64,000 nucleotides of DNA from Culturomica massiliensis (GTDB lineage Bacteria; Bacteroidota; Bacteroidia; Bacteroidales; Marinifilaceae). Positions 25,195 to 34,472 of this stretch are shown in pieces (the stretch's first letter is position 1; each line of letters begins with the position of its first letter). The notes beneath the pieces are model-generated. The model had not been told where the DNA came from. It ran no database searches and worked only from the letters and a program-made list of their open reading frames with translations. A program made the position numbers and the translations under genes. The stretch lies in the NCBI RefSeq assembly GCF_900091655.1, contig NZ_LT594621.1:3182532-3246531 (forward strand), written 5' to 3'.

Positions 25195-26256
25195 ATGAAA
25201 TTTACCAGATATATTTTATCCCTTTTGGTGATAGCACTAGGCTTCGCAAGTTGCGATGAACTGGATAAAACGAACGCTGTTGACGGAGAAGATATTCGCA
25301 TCCCGGTTTTGAATCCCCTGGGCGATATCTCGATCAAAGACAGTAACAAGGAAGAAGAAGTGACTTTTACCTGGAGCGCGGCTGATTTCGGCTACCAGGC
25401 AATGATCGACTACGGTATCCATGCCGTTTACACCGATGAAAACGGAGAACATGACATCCTGCTATTCTCCGGAATCAACGAAACTTCTTATGCTACGACC
25501 AAGGATGTACTGAATGTGAAATTCTGTACTGCCGTAGAAGAAGGCGGATTGGGCATCGCCGAATATGCTACGGTTACCGTCGGATTTTATGTTACCGCTA
25601 CGATAGGCACCGACTACACTGTCGTACGCTCGGCAGAAAATATAACATCCAAGGTAACAACAGCCCAGGCTGTCGTAAAAGCCAAAGGCTTGTATGTTCC
25701 CGGCTCACACCAAGGCTGGGCTCCGGATGCTGCTCAAATGATTTTCGAATCGGCGGAAACAGATGTTTATATCGGCTATCTCGACCTGAATACAGAAGAC
25801 GGCTCTGACGCAGAATTCAAATTTACTTCTCAGCCCGACTGGAACGGTACAAACTACGGAGGTTCTTTGGATGCAATCGATAATGACGGAGGTGCAGGCA
25901 ACCTGACAACTGCTTCCGGATTCTATAAGGCAAAATTAGACCTGGTCAATATGAAAGCTGAACTTACGAAGATGGAAACAGTAGGATTGATGGGTAGCTT
26001 CAACGACTGGGCCGAAGATCTGCCGATGACATACGATTGGGCTAGTAAAATCTATTCGGCTACGATCACGGTAGAAGCTAACGGAGAATTCAAAATACGT
26101 TTCAACGGCAATTGGGATTACAATTTCGGAGGCGATATCAACGATCTGACAGAAGGCGGCGGTAATATTGTCATTGAAGAAGCCGGAACTTATCTTGTGA
26201 AATTCTTCTATAACTATGAGACTTACAAATATTGTCTGAGTTACGAAAAACAGTAA
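25195..26256 (+). CDS. susE: SusE-like starch-binding lipoprotein, two CBM modules
   Basis: A 353-residue surface lipoprotein (lipobox FASC, then DELDKTN). The N-terminal SusE-type immunoglobulin domain (about 30-165) has EEEVTFTWSAADFGYQAMIDY. Two SusE/F starch-binding modules follow. The first begins GLYVPGSHQGWAPDAAQM and includes FKFTSQPDWNGTNYGG; the second begins VGLMGSFNDWAEDLPMTYD and includes FKIRFNGNWDYNFGG. The two Trp plus the Lys/Arg of each module are the glucan-contact residues in known SusE/SusF structures. The gene sits 21 bp after susD. The same modules recur, doubled, in the next gene. Confidence 0.9.
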   Translation: MKFTRYILSLLVIALGFASCDELDKTNAVDGEDIRIPVLNPLGDISIKDSNKEEEVTFTWSAADFGYQAMIDYGIHAVYTDENGEHDILLFSGINETSYATTKDVLNVKFCTAVEEGGLGIAEYATVTVGFYVTATIGTDYTVVRSAENITSKVTTAQAVVKAKGLYVPGSHQGWAPDAAQMIFESAETDVYIGYLDLNTEDGSDAEFKFTSQPDWNGTNYGGSLDAIDNDGGAGNLTTASGFYKAKLDLVNMKAELTKMETVGLMGSFNDWAEDLPMTYDWASKIYSATITVEANGEFKIRFNGNWDYNFGGDINDLTEGGGNIVIEEAGTYLVKFFYNYETYKYCLSYEKQ

Positions 26257-26316
26257 TATAGAACACGAGAGGGAACAATTTTCAAAAAAGTTCCCTCTCC
26301 TAAAAACGAAAGAATT

Positions 26317-28350
26317 ATGAAATACTTCAAATATATTCTGGCTCTCATAGCCGTCAGCCTGCTGGCAGTTGCCTGCTCCGAAGATCCGGAAGAATTCCGT
26401 CAGACTTCGGTCGTCGCTCCGGTATTGAAAACCCACGGAATGATTCTGGTCACTCCTTCTTCCAAAGTAGAAAACGTAACTTTTGCCTGGAATGCACTTC
26501 GACCGGGATACAAAACAACGGTGAATTATGAACTTTTCGGTAAATACGGAGAAGAAGGAGCCGAAGTCAGCTTCGGTTCTGCTTCCGGTCTTTCATTGAC
26601 CATTGCTAAAGAAGTTTTCAATGAAACGGTATTAAGTGCGGGTGCTCCGGCAAACCAACTGTTTGAAATGACCTTCTTCGTAAAAGCATATTACGACAAT
26701 ACTTCTGTCAATTCCAATACAATAACCGTAAATATCCAAAGCCAGGGCGACCTGATCGAACCGGAATTTACCGGCCTGGAAGAAGGTCAGAAATTTGAAC
26801 TGAGTTCCGCAACCTGGGACCAGAACCTGTCTTTTGCATGGGAACCCGCCAGCCTGGAAGTCGGAGCAGAAATTGAATATGCCGTATTTGCTTATTTCAA
26901 TGCTCCCGCAGGACCAGGTAGCCGGGCAATCCCCGACGAAGCTGTCGAACTTGTACGGACAACGGAAACCGCTTTTTCCATGACACAGGAAGCTTTTAAC
27001 GAGCTTATCGTAAAAGCGGGTGCTCCGGAAGGACAACAAAGCAAAATTACCCTCTATATCAAAGCTTATTCTGCTGAAATTCCCGAAGGCCTGGAATCGG
27101 CCAGTGTCAATATTCTGGTAACGACCTATTCCGTAAGCTATCCGGAAAAACTGTACGTTGTCGGTTCTCATCAGGGATGGACCCCGGCTTCTGCCCCATC
27201 AATGCCGATGACTGATGTGAAAGGTATTTACGAATGTTTTGTCAACCTGACAACAGCCGACGGTGCTGACACAGAATTCAAATTTGCCAGTCAGCCGGAC
27301 TGGGATGGCACCAACCTCGGTAAATCCGGCGATATTACTCCGACTACAGATGCTGACGGAAATTTAGTGATTACCGATTATGCCCTTAATACCGATCTAT
27401 CAGCCGGAAATCTGGTATTGCCAAGCGGAATCTACCGTATCCGGGTAAACTATAAAACCAAAACTTTCACAGCATTAAAAATCGAAAGAGTCGGTATTAT
27501 CGGTTCTGCCACTCCGGCCGGCTGGGATGGCGATACGGAAATGACATACGATCCCGCAGCCAATAGCTGGTCATTGACAACAAATTTGATTGGCGGTGAA
27601 TACAAATTCCGCATGAACAACAACTGGACCTATTCCATCGGCGATAACGGTCAATTCGAGAACGGCGGCAATTTCACATTTGCCAATACCGAGGGCGAAT
27701 ACAAGATTATTGTGAATACGGGAGTATATCCTTATCAGATAAAATTAATCAACACCGCTTTCTCCGATTATCTGTATATAGTCGGTTCTCATCAGGGCTG
27801 GTCGCCCTCAACAGCACCCGGTCTGAAAGGCAATGGAGAAGGTATTTATGAAGGCTTCCTGATGTTAAAGGATAAGGAAGGAAAAGAAAACTGCGAATTC
27901 AAATTCAATCCTGATCAGGACTGGAATAACAACGATTTCGGAGGTAGTTTCGATTCGTCCACCAATAGCGGAGAAACCGGCGGAACCTCCAATATCTCTG
28001 TCCCTTCAGCCTACTATTATGTCAAGGTAAATCTGGCCGAACAGACGTTCACGCTTACTCCGGTTACACAGGTCGGTTTGATAGGTGCCTTCAATGACTG
28101 GGCAGGTGACGCAGCTTTCACGTACAATGAAACCGACGGGACCTGGGTATTGAACGCGCTCGCCTTGCCTGCCGGAGGCGACGGATTCAAAATACGCTTT
28201 AACGGTGGATGGGATCTGAGTCTGGGCGGTGATCCGGCAGACCTGACAACGGATAACGGAAGCAATATGACGGTAGCCGAAGCAGGGAACTACGACCTTG
28301 TACTGAATATCCTTACCAAGCCTTATAAATTGACCATTACAAAGAAATAA
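26317..28350 (+). CDS. susF: SusF-like starch-binding lipoprotein, four CBM modules
   Basis: The 677-residue lipoprotein has lipobox AVAC followed by SEDPEEF. Two SusE-type immunoglobulin domains come first (about 30-145 and 150-280; NVTFAWNALRPGYKTTVNY and NLSFAWEPASLEVGAEIEY). Four binding modules follow, starting at LYVVGSHQGWTPASAPSM, VGIIGSATPAGWDGDTEM, LYIVGSHQGWSPSTAPGL and VGLIGAFNDWAGDAAFTY. Modules 1 and 3 are alike, as are 2 and 4, so the array arose by doubling a two-module unit like the one in the gene before. Module 2 has AGW in place of the F/W-N-D-W loop and may bind less well. SusF in B. thetaiotaomicron has three modules. A long hairpin after the stop separates it from the amylase gene. 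Confidence 0.9.
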   Translation: MKYFKYILALIAVSLLAVACSEDPEEFRQTSVVAPVLKTHGMILVTPSSKVENVTFAWNALRPGYKTTVNYELFGKYGEEGAEVSFGSASGLSLTIAKEVFNETVLSAGAPANQLFEMTFFVKAYYDNTSVNSNTITVNIQSQGDLIEPEFTGLEEGQKFELSSATWDQNLSFAWEPASLEVGAEIEYAVFAYFNAPAGPGSRAIPDEAVELVRTTETAFSMTQEAFNELIVKAGAPEGQQSKITLYIKAYSAEIPEGLESASVNILVTTYSVSYPEKLYVVGSHQGWTPASAPSMPMTDVKGIYECFVNLTTADGADTEFKFASQPDWDGTNLGKSGDITPTTDADGNLVITDYALNTDLSAGNLVLPSGIYRIRVNYKTKTFTALKIERVGIIGSATPAGWDGDTEMTYDPAANSWSLTTNLIGGEYKFRMNNNWTYSIGDNGQFENGGNFTFANTEGEYKIIVNTGVYPYQIKLINTAFSDYLYIVGSHQGWSPSTAPGLKGNGEGIYEGFLMLKDKEGKENCEFKFNPDQDWNNNDFGGSFDSSTNSGETGGTSNISVPSAYYYVKVNLAEQTFTLTPVTQVGLIGAFNDWAGDAAFTYNETDGTWVLNALALPAGGDGFKIRFNGGWDLSLGGDPADLTTDNGSNMTVAEAGNYDLVLNILTKPYKLTITKK

Positions 28351-28379
28351 TCATCCGGATATACCGTTCCCGAAATAAG

Positions 28380-28422
28380 AAGGATCTCCTGCATAATATC
28401 CATACGCTGGCAGGAGATCCTT
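28380..28422 (+). terminator. Strong hairpin between susF and the amylase gene
   Basis: A perfect 12-bp stem (AGGATCTCCTGC at 28381-28392 against 28410-28421) has a 17-nt loop and continues into only TTTC. The short U-run suggests partial termination or mRNA protection, giving lower amylase expression than susCDEF. Confidence 0.6.
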
Positions 28423-28488
28423 TCTATCGCATAGAAAAATTACGTCCTATCCTCATCGATTATTTATACATTTAATACGAAATACAAC

Positions 28489-30459
28489 ATGATACTAAAA
28501 CACAAAATATTCTGTCTACTCTGGGCTTTTGTCTGCTTACTCGGTGCTTGCAGCGACGACGATAACGGAACTCCGCCCCCTGACCCGGACGAAATGCCGA
28601 TTGTCAATTTATCGATGCCGTCGGCTACGGCCATTTATAAACCGGGACAGACAATTTCTATCGGAGGTTACGGCTTTACTGAATCCAGCGTTATAGCTTT
28701 CCGTTCGGCCGCAGATACAGGTGCTTACATTCCTGCTACGAACTTTAAATTTACCGATTACAACATCAGCTTTACAACCCCCTCAGTCTACGACCTGCAA
28801 AAAGTATATCTGCAACAAAACAGCCGGCAATGGCTATTGGGACAAATGCAATTCGAAGCCCGTCCTTTCGAGCCTGTCGACCCGGACCAGATGACATCCA
28901 TCTCCCAATACCAATCCAAAACATGGGACGGAATAAAACGGGCCGGAATTTTCTATGAAATATTTGTCCGCTCTTTTGCCGATAGTGACGGCGATGGAAT
29001 CGGTGATCTCAAAGGAATTACAGCTAAAATGGATTATCTGAATGAACTCGGAGTTGCCGGCATCTGGCTGACCCCGATTAATCCGAGTCCTTCCTACCAC
29101 GGCTATGATGTGGACGACTACTCTTCCATCAAACCGGAATACGGTACGATGGCCGATTTCGAAGAATTAGTAAATAAAGCACACAGTCTCGGCATCAAAG
29201 TGATCCTGGACTTTGTCATCAACCACACATCCAAAACTCATCCCTGGTTTACCGACGCATGCAGCAACGAAAACAGTCCTTACCGGGATTATTTCCTCTT
29301 TTCCAAAGATCCGCAGGCAGACATTGCTGCCGGCCTTATTCCAATGACGAAAACTTACAATGCCGGACAATGGCATTCCGTAGCTACCGGTACCACCGAA
29401 TACAAATACATGGGTATGTTTTCCGACTGGATGCCTGAAATTAATTACGGAGCAGTAAACGAATGTGAAAATTCGCCGGCTTTTAAAGCCATTTGCGATG
29501 CGGGCCGTTTTTGGCTGAGTAAAGGAGTTGACGGTTTCCGGCTGGATGCCGTAAAACACATCTACCAGGATGAAAACTCAGATGAAAATCCCACATTCCT
29601 GAAAAAATTCTATACGGAACTGGCCAAAACCAAAGCCGATCTTTATATGGTCGGGGAAGCTTTGGCCGAACATAATACGGTAGCTCCTTATTACGAAGGA
29701 CTTCCGGCCCTATTTGATTTCAGCAGTTGGTACCGGATGATGTATGCCATCCAGAACAGCCACGCCAAATGGTTCCCCAAAGACATGATCAGCTACCAGG
29801 ATGAATATGCCGCTTACCGGAGCGATTTTATCGATGCGACGAAACTCTCCAATCACGACGAGGACCGTGCCCGTTCAGTATTGGGTGGCAGCAGCAATCT
29901 GAGTCTGGAAAGGGCCAAAATGGCAGCAGCCATTCTTATGACATCGGTAGGAAGTCCCTATATCTACTATGGTGAAGAAATCGGTATGTTGGGTATGAAA
30001 ACCAACGGCGACGAAAACGTACGCGATCCGATGCTATGGGACGTGCGGGCACAGGATAATTACCGCACAACCTGGCGTACATCCGTTTATTCCACCGAAG
30101 CAACCGTCGGAACAGTAGCCGGACAAGCCGAAAAAGTGAACTCCATTTACAATATCTACCGTTATTTCATAAAATTGCGTAATGCCTATCCTGCTTTAGC
30201 AACCGGAAAAATGACACTAACCGAAGCATTTAACGACGCAGAAGACAGCGACAAAAATTTTATGGTATTCTATCGGGAAGCCGAAGGAGAAAAATTACTG
30301 GTAATCCACAATGTCTCCAATACCTTGAAGACTTATACTCTGAAAAAAGCCATCAAACAGCCGATAGCCGATACCAAAGGCACAGGCCTGAAAAAAATCA
30401 GTGACAATGAATACCTGATTTATATGCCGGCTTACTCAAGCATTATTATCGAAATGTAA
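28489..30459 (+). CDS. susG: SusG-like surface alpha-amylase (GH13)
   Basis: The 656-residue lipoprotein has lipobox LGAC with Cys21 and then SDDDNG, a classic surface-export tail. An IPT/TIG-like domain (about 35-120, SMPSATAIYKPGQTISIGGY) precedes the GH13 catalytic domain. Conserved stations are DFVINH (241-246), GFRLD with nucleophile Asp353, MVGEALAE with Glu390 and LSNHDED with Asp457. It should cut starch at the cell surface into fragments for SusCD. SusG of B. thetaiotaomicron carries a CBM58 inside the barrel; no such insert is evident here, while the N-terminal IPT-like domain is extra. It is the last gene of operon B and ends at a two-way terminator. Confidence 0.9.
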   Translation: MILKHKIFCLLWAFVCLLGACSDDDNGTPPPDPDEMPIVNLSMPSATAIYKPGQTISIGGYGFTESSVIAFRSAADTGAYIPATNFKFTDYNISFTTPSVYDLQKVYLQQNSRQWLLGQMQFEARPFEPVDPDQMTSISQYQSKTWDGIKRAGIFYEIFVRSFADSDGDGIGDLKGITAKMDYLNELGVAGIWLTPINPSPSYHGYDVDDYSSIKPEYGTMADFEELVNKAHSLGIKVILDFVINHTSKTHPWFTDACSNENSPYRDYFLFSKDPQADIAAGLIPMTKTYNAGQWHSVATGTTEYKYMGMFSDWMPEINYGAVNECENSPAFKAICDAGRFWLSKGVDGFRLDAVKHIYQDENSDENPTFLKKFYTELAKTKADLYMVGEALAEHNTVAPYYEGLPALFDFSSWYRMMYAIQNSHAKWFPKDMISYQDEYAAYRSDFIDATKLSNHDEDRARSVLGGSSNLSLERAKMAAAILMTSVGSPYIYYGEEIGMLGMKTNGDENVRDPMLWDVRAQDNYRTTWRTSVYSTEATVGTVAGQAEKVNSIYNIYRYFIKLRNAYPALATGKMTLTEAFNDAEDSDKNFMVFYREAEGEKLLVIHNVSNTLKTYTLKKAIKQPIADTKGTGLKKISDNEYLIYMPAYSSIIIEM

Positions 30460-30474
30460 TACCGTCTGACTTTC

Positions 30475-30510
30475 AAAAACTCCCTGAAAATAAAGCTTCA
30501 GGGAGTTTTT
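30475..30510. terminator. Bidirectional terminator between convergent amylase genes
   Basis: AAAAACTCCCTGAA and TTCAGGGAGTTTTT pair fully around an 8-nt loop. Each strand ends in a run of T, so it serves both the plus gene ending at 30459 and the minus gene ending at 30520. Confidence 0.9.
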
Positions 30511-30519
30511 TATCCTAAA

Positions 30520-32655
30520 TCACAAACTTCTTATTTCGTTGTAAAATACCTCCACCCCATTTCCCGGAACATCGACGATTAATTTCGAATTATCATAACT
30601 GAAACGACTGCCGAACATGGACTTAAATGTACCTCTCCGATCCCGCTGGGGCAGATCAAGCTTCAAAGTTATCTCTTCTTCATGCTTATTGAAAATCACA
30701 ACGACATCCTCCCCAAAATAAGAACGCAGGTAAGCATATACTTTATCTTCCACCCGTAAAGGCACAAAATCTCCATACATCAATGCCATACTATTGCGTC
30801 TGAACTTATTCAGTTTTGCCGTCTTCTCCTTCACCCTCTGTTCCTCTTCACTCAATCCATCAAAGCGCATCATCCGGCGATTATCCGGATCGTTCCCGCC
30901 TGTCATACCGATTTCATCCCCGTAATAAATAACAGGTATCCCCGGTATTGTCGCATTGAAAGCGATCAATTGTATCAATTTATCATAAGCCTTCTCATCC
31001 GACGGTTTCCGTTCCCCAATCTTACGGGTCCATCCGGCAACTTTGCTGTCTTCTGTAAAACGGATATCTCCGGCAGCATATGAAATAAAGCGAGCCCTAT
31101 CCTGATTACCGGAAATATAAGACATCAGATTATGTACTCCATAACAATGGAAACTCTCTTCCAGAGAACGGTTCAAACGCTGAAACCCGATCTCCGGCCG
31201 TGCAAAAACAGCCACAGCATCATCATACACATTGAAATCAAATTGTCCGTCCAGTAACCCGGAACCTATATAGGAAGCTATCAGCTCCCGGCTGCCATAC
31301 GTTTCCCCAACCTGATAAACGGTTATATTTCGCGGAAATACAATATTTTTCTTGAGTTTATAAGTCAGTGTCCGCCAAAATACCTCCGGAATATGCTTTG
31401 TCGCATCGTGACGGAAACCGTCCAGATCGTATTCTTTTATCCAATACAAAGCCGAATCCGTCATCGGCTCATACACCTCTGCCCTCTCCAGGTCCAATGT
31501 GGGCAAAAACGTATCGAACCAGGTTGTCAGACGATGGTCATCCCAACGTTCCGTATTCAGGCTACCGTCCGGAAGGTGTAAATTTGTCGCCCAATCTTTA
31601 TGCTGCTGATACAACGGATGTTCCTCATGTACGTGATTGGCAACATAATCCAAAATCACATTTATATTCCGTTTATGTGCCTCTGTAATAAGTTCTTTCA
31701 ACTCTTCCGGTGTTCCATAACGATAGTCTATACGAGAAGAAGATACCGGCCAATATCCGTGATAACCTGAGAATTTAGTCTTCGGATTCTTCCACAAACC
31801 ATACGCACCTTCGGGATTTTGAGTGATCGGCGACAGCCATATTGTATTGATACCCAACGAATCAAAATACCCTTCTTTCAGTTTTTGGGCCACACCGGCA
31901 ATGTCTCCTCCCATATAATCGGCAATAGGCAACACTTCTTTGGTATTCAACGGATGATTATTACCGGGTAATGAATCTTTAAAACGATCGATCATCAAAA
32001 AATAAAGAGTCGAAGCCCGTTTATCGAACCGATTCAACAAACCGGCGTCCATAATCACTTTCCCCTTTTCCAAAGGAATAAAAATATCGTTAGAGACTCC
32101 GGATTCGTTCAAGGCCCAAACCCTCAATTCTATTCGCCCGAATTCCTTTGTCACCGGAGGAATGACAATCCGTATACCATTACTGTCCGGAAAAAGACAG
32201 CTTTTCTTCAATTTTTGATTCTCTACATACACCGCCCATTCCTCCACCGGATTCCGGTTCAACAGACAGACCGTATCCCCTTTTATCCTATCCGTGAAAA
32301 TTACAGGAGCTTTCCCCGTATGATCATTCCCCATAGATTTCAGTACGGGTATGTCGTACGTATACCCTTCAGTCTTAACCCGGATATTTCCCATAGGTTT
32401 CGCCGATATTTCAGGCAACAACAGAATTTCATTTCTCCCTTTTTTCCATACCGGCTTCAGATCTTCAGAAGAAGTTATCTTCTTTATTTTCGCCGGTTCC
32501 AAAAAGTAATCAGTAAGATATACCCGGGTCGTATCGCCACTTAAACGGATCGGTGTCGCTAAATCGTAAATCGCCGGGTGCTCAGGCAAACGTATATCTT
32601 CACGACAGGCATAAACTAAAAAAATCCATGCTAGCAAAATCACACATCTCGGCAT
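30520..32655 (-). CDS. GH13 family lipoprotein with altered region IV (NQD)
   Basis: The 711-residue protein has a lipobox (VYAC, Cys17) followed by REDIRLPE. The first 205 residues are a beta-rich extension with no clear named domain, and end in an early-set-like part (IELRVWALNESGVSNDIFIP). The GH13 domain has LDYVANH (336-341), GFRHD with nucleophile Asp417, VGETYG with Glu451, and SGNQD (517-519) where other GH13 enzymes have NHD. The transition-state His is therefore replaced by Gln, while the three acids remain. The usual C-terminal beta domain follows. It faces operon B and lies 70 bp after the LacI gene at 32726 in the same direction, so it may be under that regulator. Activity on alpha-glucans is expected; specificity is unknown. 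Confidence 0.82.
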   Translation of the reverse strand: MPRCVILLAWIFLVYACREDIRLPEHPAIYDLATPIRLSGDTTRVYLTDYFLEPAKIKKITSSEDLKPVWKKGRNEILLLPEISAKPMGNIRVKTEGYTYDIPVLKSMGNDHTGKAPVIFTDRIKGDTVCLLNRNPVEEWAVYVENQKLKKSCLFPDSNGIRIVIPPVTKEFGRIELRVWALNESGVSNDIFIPLEKGKVIMDAGLLNRFDKRASTLYFLMIDRFKDSLPGNNHPLNTKEVLPIADYMGGDIAGVAQKLKEGYFDSLGINTIWLSPITQNPEGAYGLWKNPKTKFSGYHGYWPVSSSRIDYRYGTPEELKELITEAHKRNINVILDYVANHVHEEHPLYQQHKDWATNLHLPDGSLNTERWDDHRLTTWFDTFLPTLDLERAEVYEPMTDSALYWIKEYDLDGFRHDATKHIPEVFWRTLTYKLKKNIVFPRNITVYQVGETYGSRELIASYIGSGLLDGQFDFNVYDDAVAVFARPEIGFQRLNRSLEESFHCYGVHNLMSYISGNQDRARFISYAAGDIRFTEDSKVAGWTRKIGERKPSDEKAYDKLIQLIAFNATIPGIPVIYYGDEIGMTGGNDPDNRRMMRFDGLSEEEQRVKEKTAKLNKFRRNSMALMYGDFVPLRVEDKVYAYLRSYFGEDVVVIFNKHEEEITLKLDLPQRDRRGTFKSMFGSRFSYDNSKLIVDVPGNGVEVFYNEIRSL

Positions 32656-32671
32656 AATTATCTATTTTTAT

Positions 32672-32685
32672 TGTTTACGGAAACA
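32672..32685. promoter_or_regulatory. Operator-like palindrome upstream of the NQD-type GH13 gene
   Basis: TGTTTACGGAAACA is a 14-bp palindrome with one mismatched pair and a CG step at the centre. It sits 17 bp before the GH13 start codon and just after the lacI stop. It is close to, but not the same as, either operator type elsewhere in the window. Confidence 0.4.
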
Positions 32686-32725
32686 TTAAAGATAATACAA
32701 ACTTTGTAAAACTACAAAACCGGTA

Positions 32726-33745
32726 TTACTCCAAAGGCCTCACAGGTCGCTCGGTACTTTTTCTGACCACTAAAGCAGGTTTTATCATTTTCGTCACCGT
32801 AGGGAACTTGTGGGGCATTTGTATCCTTTCCAGCAATAAACGGGCCGAAATTTCTCCCATGTCTTCAGCATGCCGGTCTACCGAAGTCAAGCCGGGTTCT
32901 GTCACCTTCGTGATATTATCGCCCGAAAATCCACACACGGCAAGGTCATCCGGAATACGATATCCCATTTCTTTCAATACCGACAATACCTCTACGGCCA
33001 TATCATCATCCACTGCGAACAGAGCATCCGGAGCCAAACTCTGCATCAACTGCGGAGTATATAAGCTGACATCAGCCGCCGTATTGCAATATACAATCAT
33101 ATCCTCTTCCACAGGGATATGAAAATCCTGCAAAGCCTGTAAATATCCCAACCGCCTTTTTTGTGCTACCTGCAAATGCTGTACTCCTGCATAATGGACT
33201 ATTTTACGGTATCCCTGAACGATCAAATGCCGTACAACTTCATAAGCCCCCATAAAATCGTCCGTAATCACTCTATCAGTATCCAATTCCCCTGCTATAC
33301 GATCGAAAAACAAAAGCGGAATCCCCTGTTCCTGCAAACTATAAAAATGTTGAAAAAAATGTGTCGTCTGCGCCACTGATACTAATACCCCTCCCATCCG
33401 GGAAACGCCGATACTGCGACATATCGCTTCCTCTTGCCGGAAATCTTCACAACTTTGAAACAGGACCGGAAAATAACCGTTTTCCCGGAAAATTTTTTCT
33501 GCTCCGTTTACAAAAGCAGCATAAAAATCACGACGGATCTCCGGAACTACAACGGCAATGAAATTCGATTTCTGACAACGAAGATTCGTTGCCATGACAT
33601 TAGGTGCATAATGTAACTCCTCGGCTAATCTACGCACACGTAATTGTGTCTCCTCACTGATATCAGGATGCCCTTTTAAAGCCCTGGATACAGTTGAAGG
33701 AGCAAGTTTCAATCTTTCGGCCAACTCTTTTAGGGTTACCTGCAT
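32726..33745 (-). CDS. Second LacI family regulator
   Basis: A 339-residue LacI/GalR-type regulator. The helix-turn-helix VTLKELAERLKLAPSTVSRA (about 3-22) is followed by a hinge around LHYAPNVMATNLRCQK and an effector domain ending TSVDRHAEDMGEISARLLLE. The overall layout and length match the regulator at 8652-9665, a paralog. The residues before the recognition helix differ (AP instead of SV), so another operator is expected. A 22-bp perfect palindrome 67-88 bp upstream of its start (33812-33833) is the best candidate for self-control. Likely targets are the GH13 gene directly downstream and possibly the third sus set at 35299 (inference). Confidence 0.92.
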   Translation of the reverse strand: MQVTLKELAERLKLAPSTVSRALKGHPDISEETQLRVRRLAEELHYAPNVMATNLRCQKSNFIAVVVPEIRRDFYAAFVNGAEKIFRENGYFPVLFQSCEDFRQEEAICRSIGVSRMGGVLVSVAQTTHFFQHFYSLQEQGIPLLFFDRIAGELDTDRVITDDFMGAYEVVRHLIVQGYRKIVHYAGVQHLQVAQKRRLGYLQALQDFHIPVEEDMIVYCNTAADVSLYTPQLMQSLAPDALFAVDDDMAVEVLSVLKEMGYRIPDDLAVCGFSGDNITKVTEPGLTSVDRHAEDMGEISARLLLERIQMPHKFPTVTKMIKPALVVRKSTERPVRPLE

Positions 33746-33811
33746 ATATTCTGAATTCTGTTTTCACGTTAAACGGCTGCATTTTTATTAAGTTGCATCC
33801 AAACGAATCCT

Positions 33812-33833
33812 AAACAGAAATCGATTTCTGTTT
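33812..33833. promoter_or_regulatory. 22-bp perfect palindrome, putative LacI operator
   Basis: Arms AAACAGAAATC and GATTTCTGTTT meet at a central CG, giving perfect dyad symmetry as in LacI/GalR operators. It lies upstream of the lacI gene that starts at 33745. No second copy was noticed in the window. Confidence 0.6.
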
Positions 33834-34239
33834 CTTTTCTTCTTTATTTTACCTAAATTAGCATACAAACAAATATTATCGAATAGCTTTACAGTTCGTA
33901 ATTTAAAAGGGCTGAATAATTTAAATTTTCAATCGGGAGAGCATTACAACCTTAGCCTGATTTAAATAAGACAGTCCGATGCCTACAGTATTTTACAATA
34001 TAAATATGAAAACTGTGAATTTAAAATCCGATATCCGGACTCCAAGGACTTTAATGCCCCTTTGGTTTGTATATCAAATTTTTATTACATAATATAAATT
34101 ATTGGATGTGAACGGGAGAATAAGATAATACAAAATAGAAATAACACTATCACGAAAATAAAATAAAAAATATCCCATCGACAGCCTACCTCTTGCGTAA
34201 AAAGAAGGTCACATTCGATTTTTATATCTTATTTTTTAG
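33834..34239. other. AT-rich gap without a visible gene
   Basis: This stretch between the LacI palindrome and the -7 box at 34240 is AT-rich, has stops in all frames and shows no RNA gene that I recognise. Confidence 0.5.
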
Positions 34240-34247
34240 TATGTTTG
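34240..34247 (+). promoter_or_regulatory. -7 promoter box ahead of the structured leader
   Basis: TATGTTTG matches TAnnTTTG. A transcript from here would begin near 34254 and carry about 220 nt before the LRR protein start at 34473. The folded element at 34311-34431 would lie inside that leader. Confidence 0.5.
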
Positions 34248-34310
34248 TAGCTGATTTTTAACGAAGTGTCAGATTTAGCTAAAATTTAAGATATTGATCG
34301 TTAATATTAT

Positions 34311-34460
34311 TCTTGACAGGAAAACCGCCAATTTTTCAAAAAGGACAGGAATAAGTGTGACGTCTGCGCATAAGTGTAGGCTGTTGTATTTATTGTTTGT
34401 CCTTTGGGTGCTTGGCGGTGCCTCCTGTCAAACAAAATCTTCAGCCCTACACTTTTTTTA
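34311..34460 (+). ncRNA. Candidate structured RNA: leader with alternative terminator, or stand-alone small RNA
   Basis: Nested perfect stems form a rod: TTGACAGGA (34313-34321) with TCCTGTCAA (34423-34431), ACCGCCAA (34324-34331) with TTGGCGGT (34412-34419), and AAAGGACA (34340-34347) with TGTCCTTT (34398-34405). AATAA/TTATT pairs lie further in. The top holds two ATAAGTGT direct repeats 19 bp apart (34351 and 34370). A rival pairing joins AAGTGTAGGCTG (34372-34383) to CAGCCCTACACTT (34442-34454), directly followed by a T-run. The two folds cannot both form without a pseudoknot, as in a terminator/antiterminator switch. I do not recognise a known riboswitch class. The rod shape with a -7 box and a T-run would also fit a 6S-like RNA. 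Confidence 0.45.
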
Positions 34461-34472
34461 AAACTGATTGTA

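Noticed and set aside
34311..34431. Reading the folded element as a MITE with terminal inverted repeats
   Set aside because: The arms could be terminal repeats, but no target-site duplication is seen (flanks TTATTC and ACAAAA), and the promoter box and T-run favour an RNA. It is not fully excluded.
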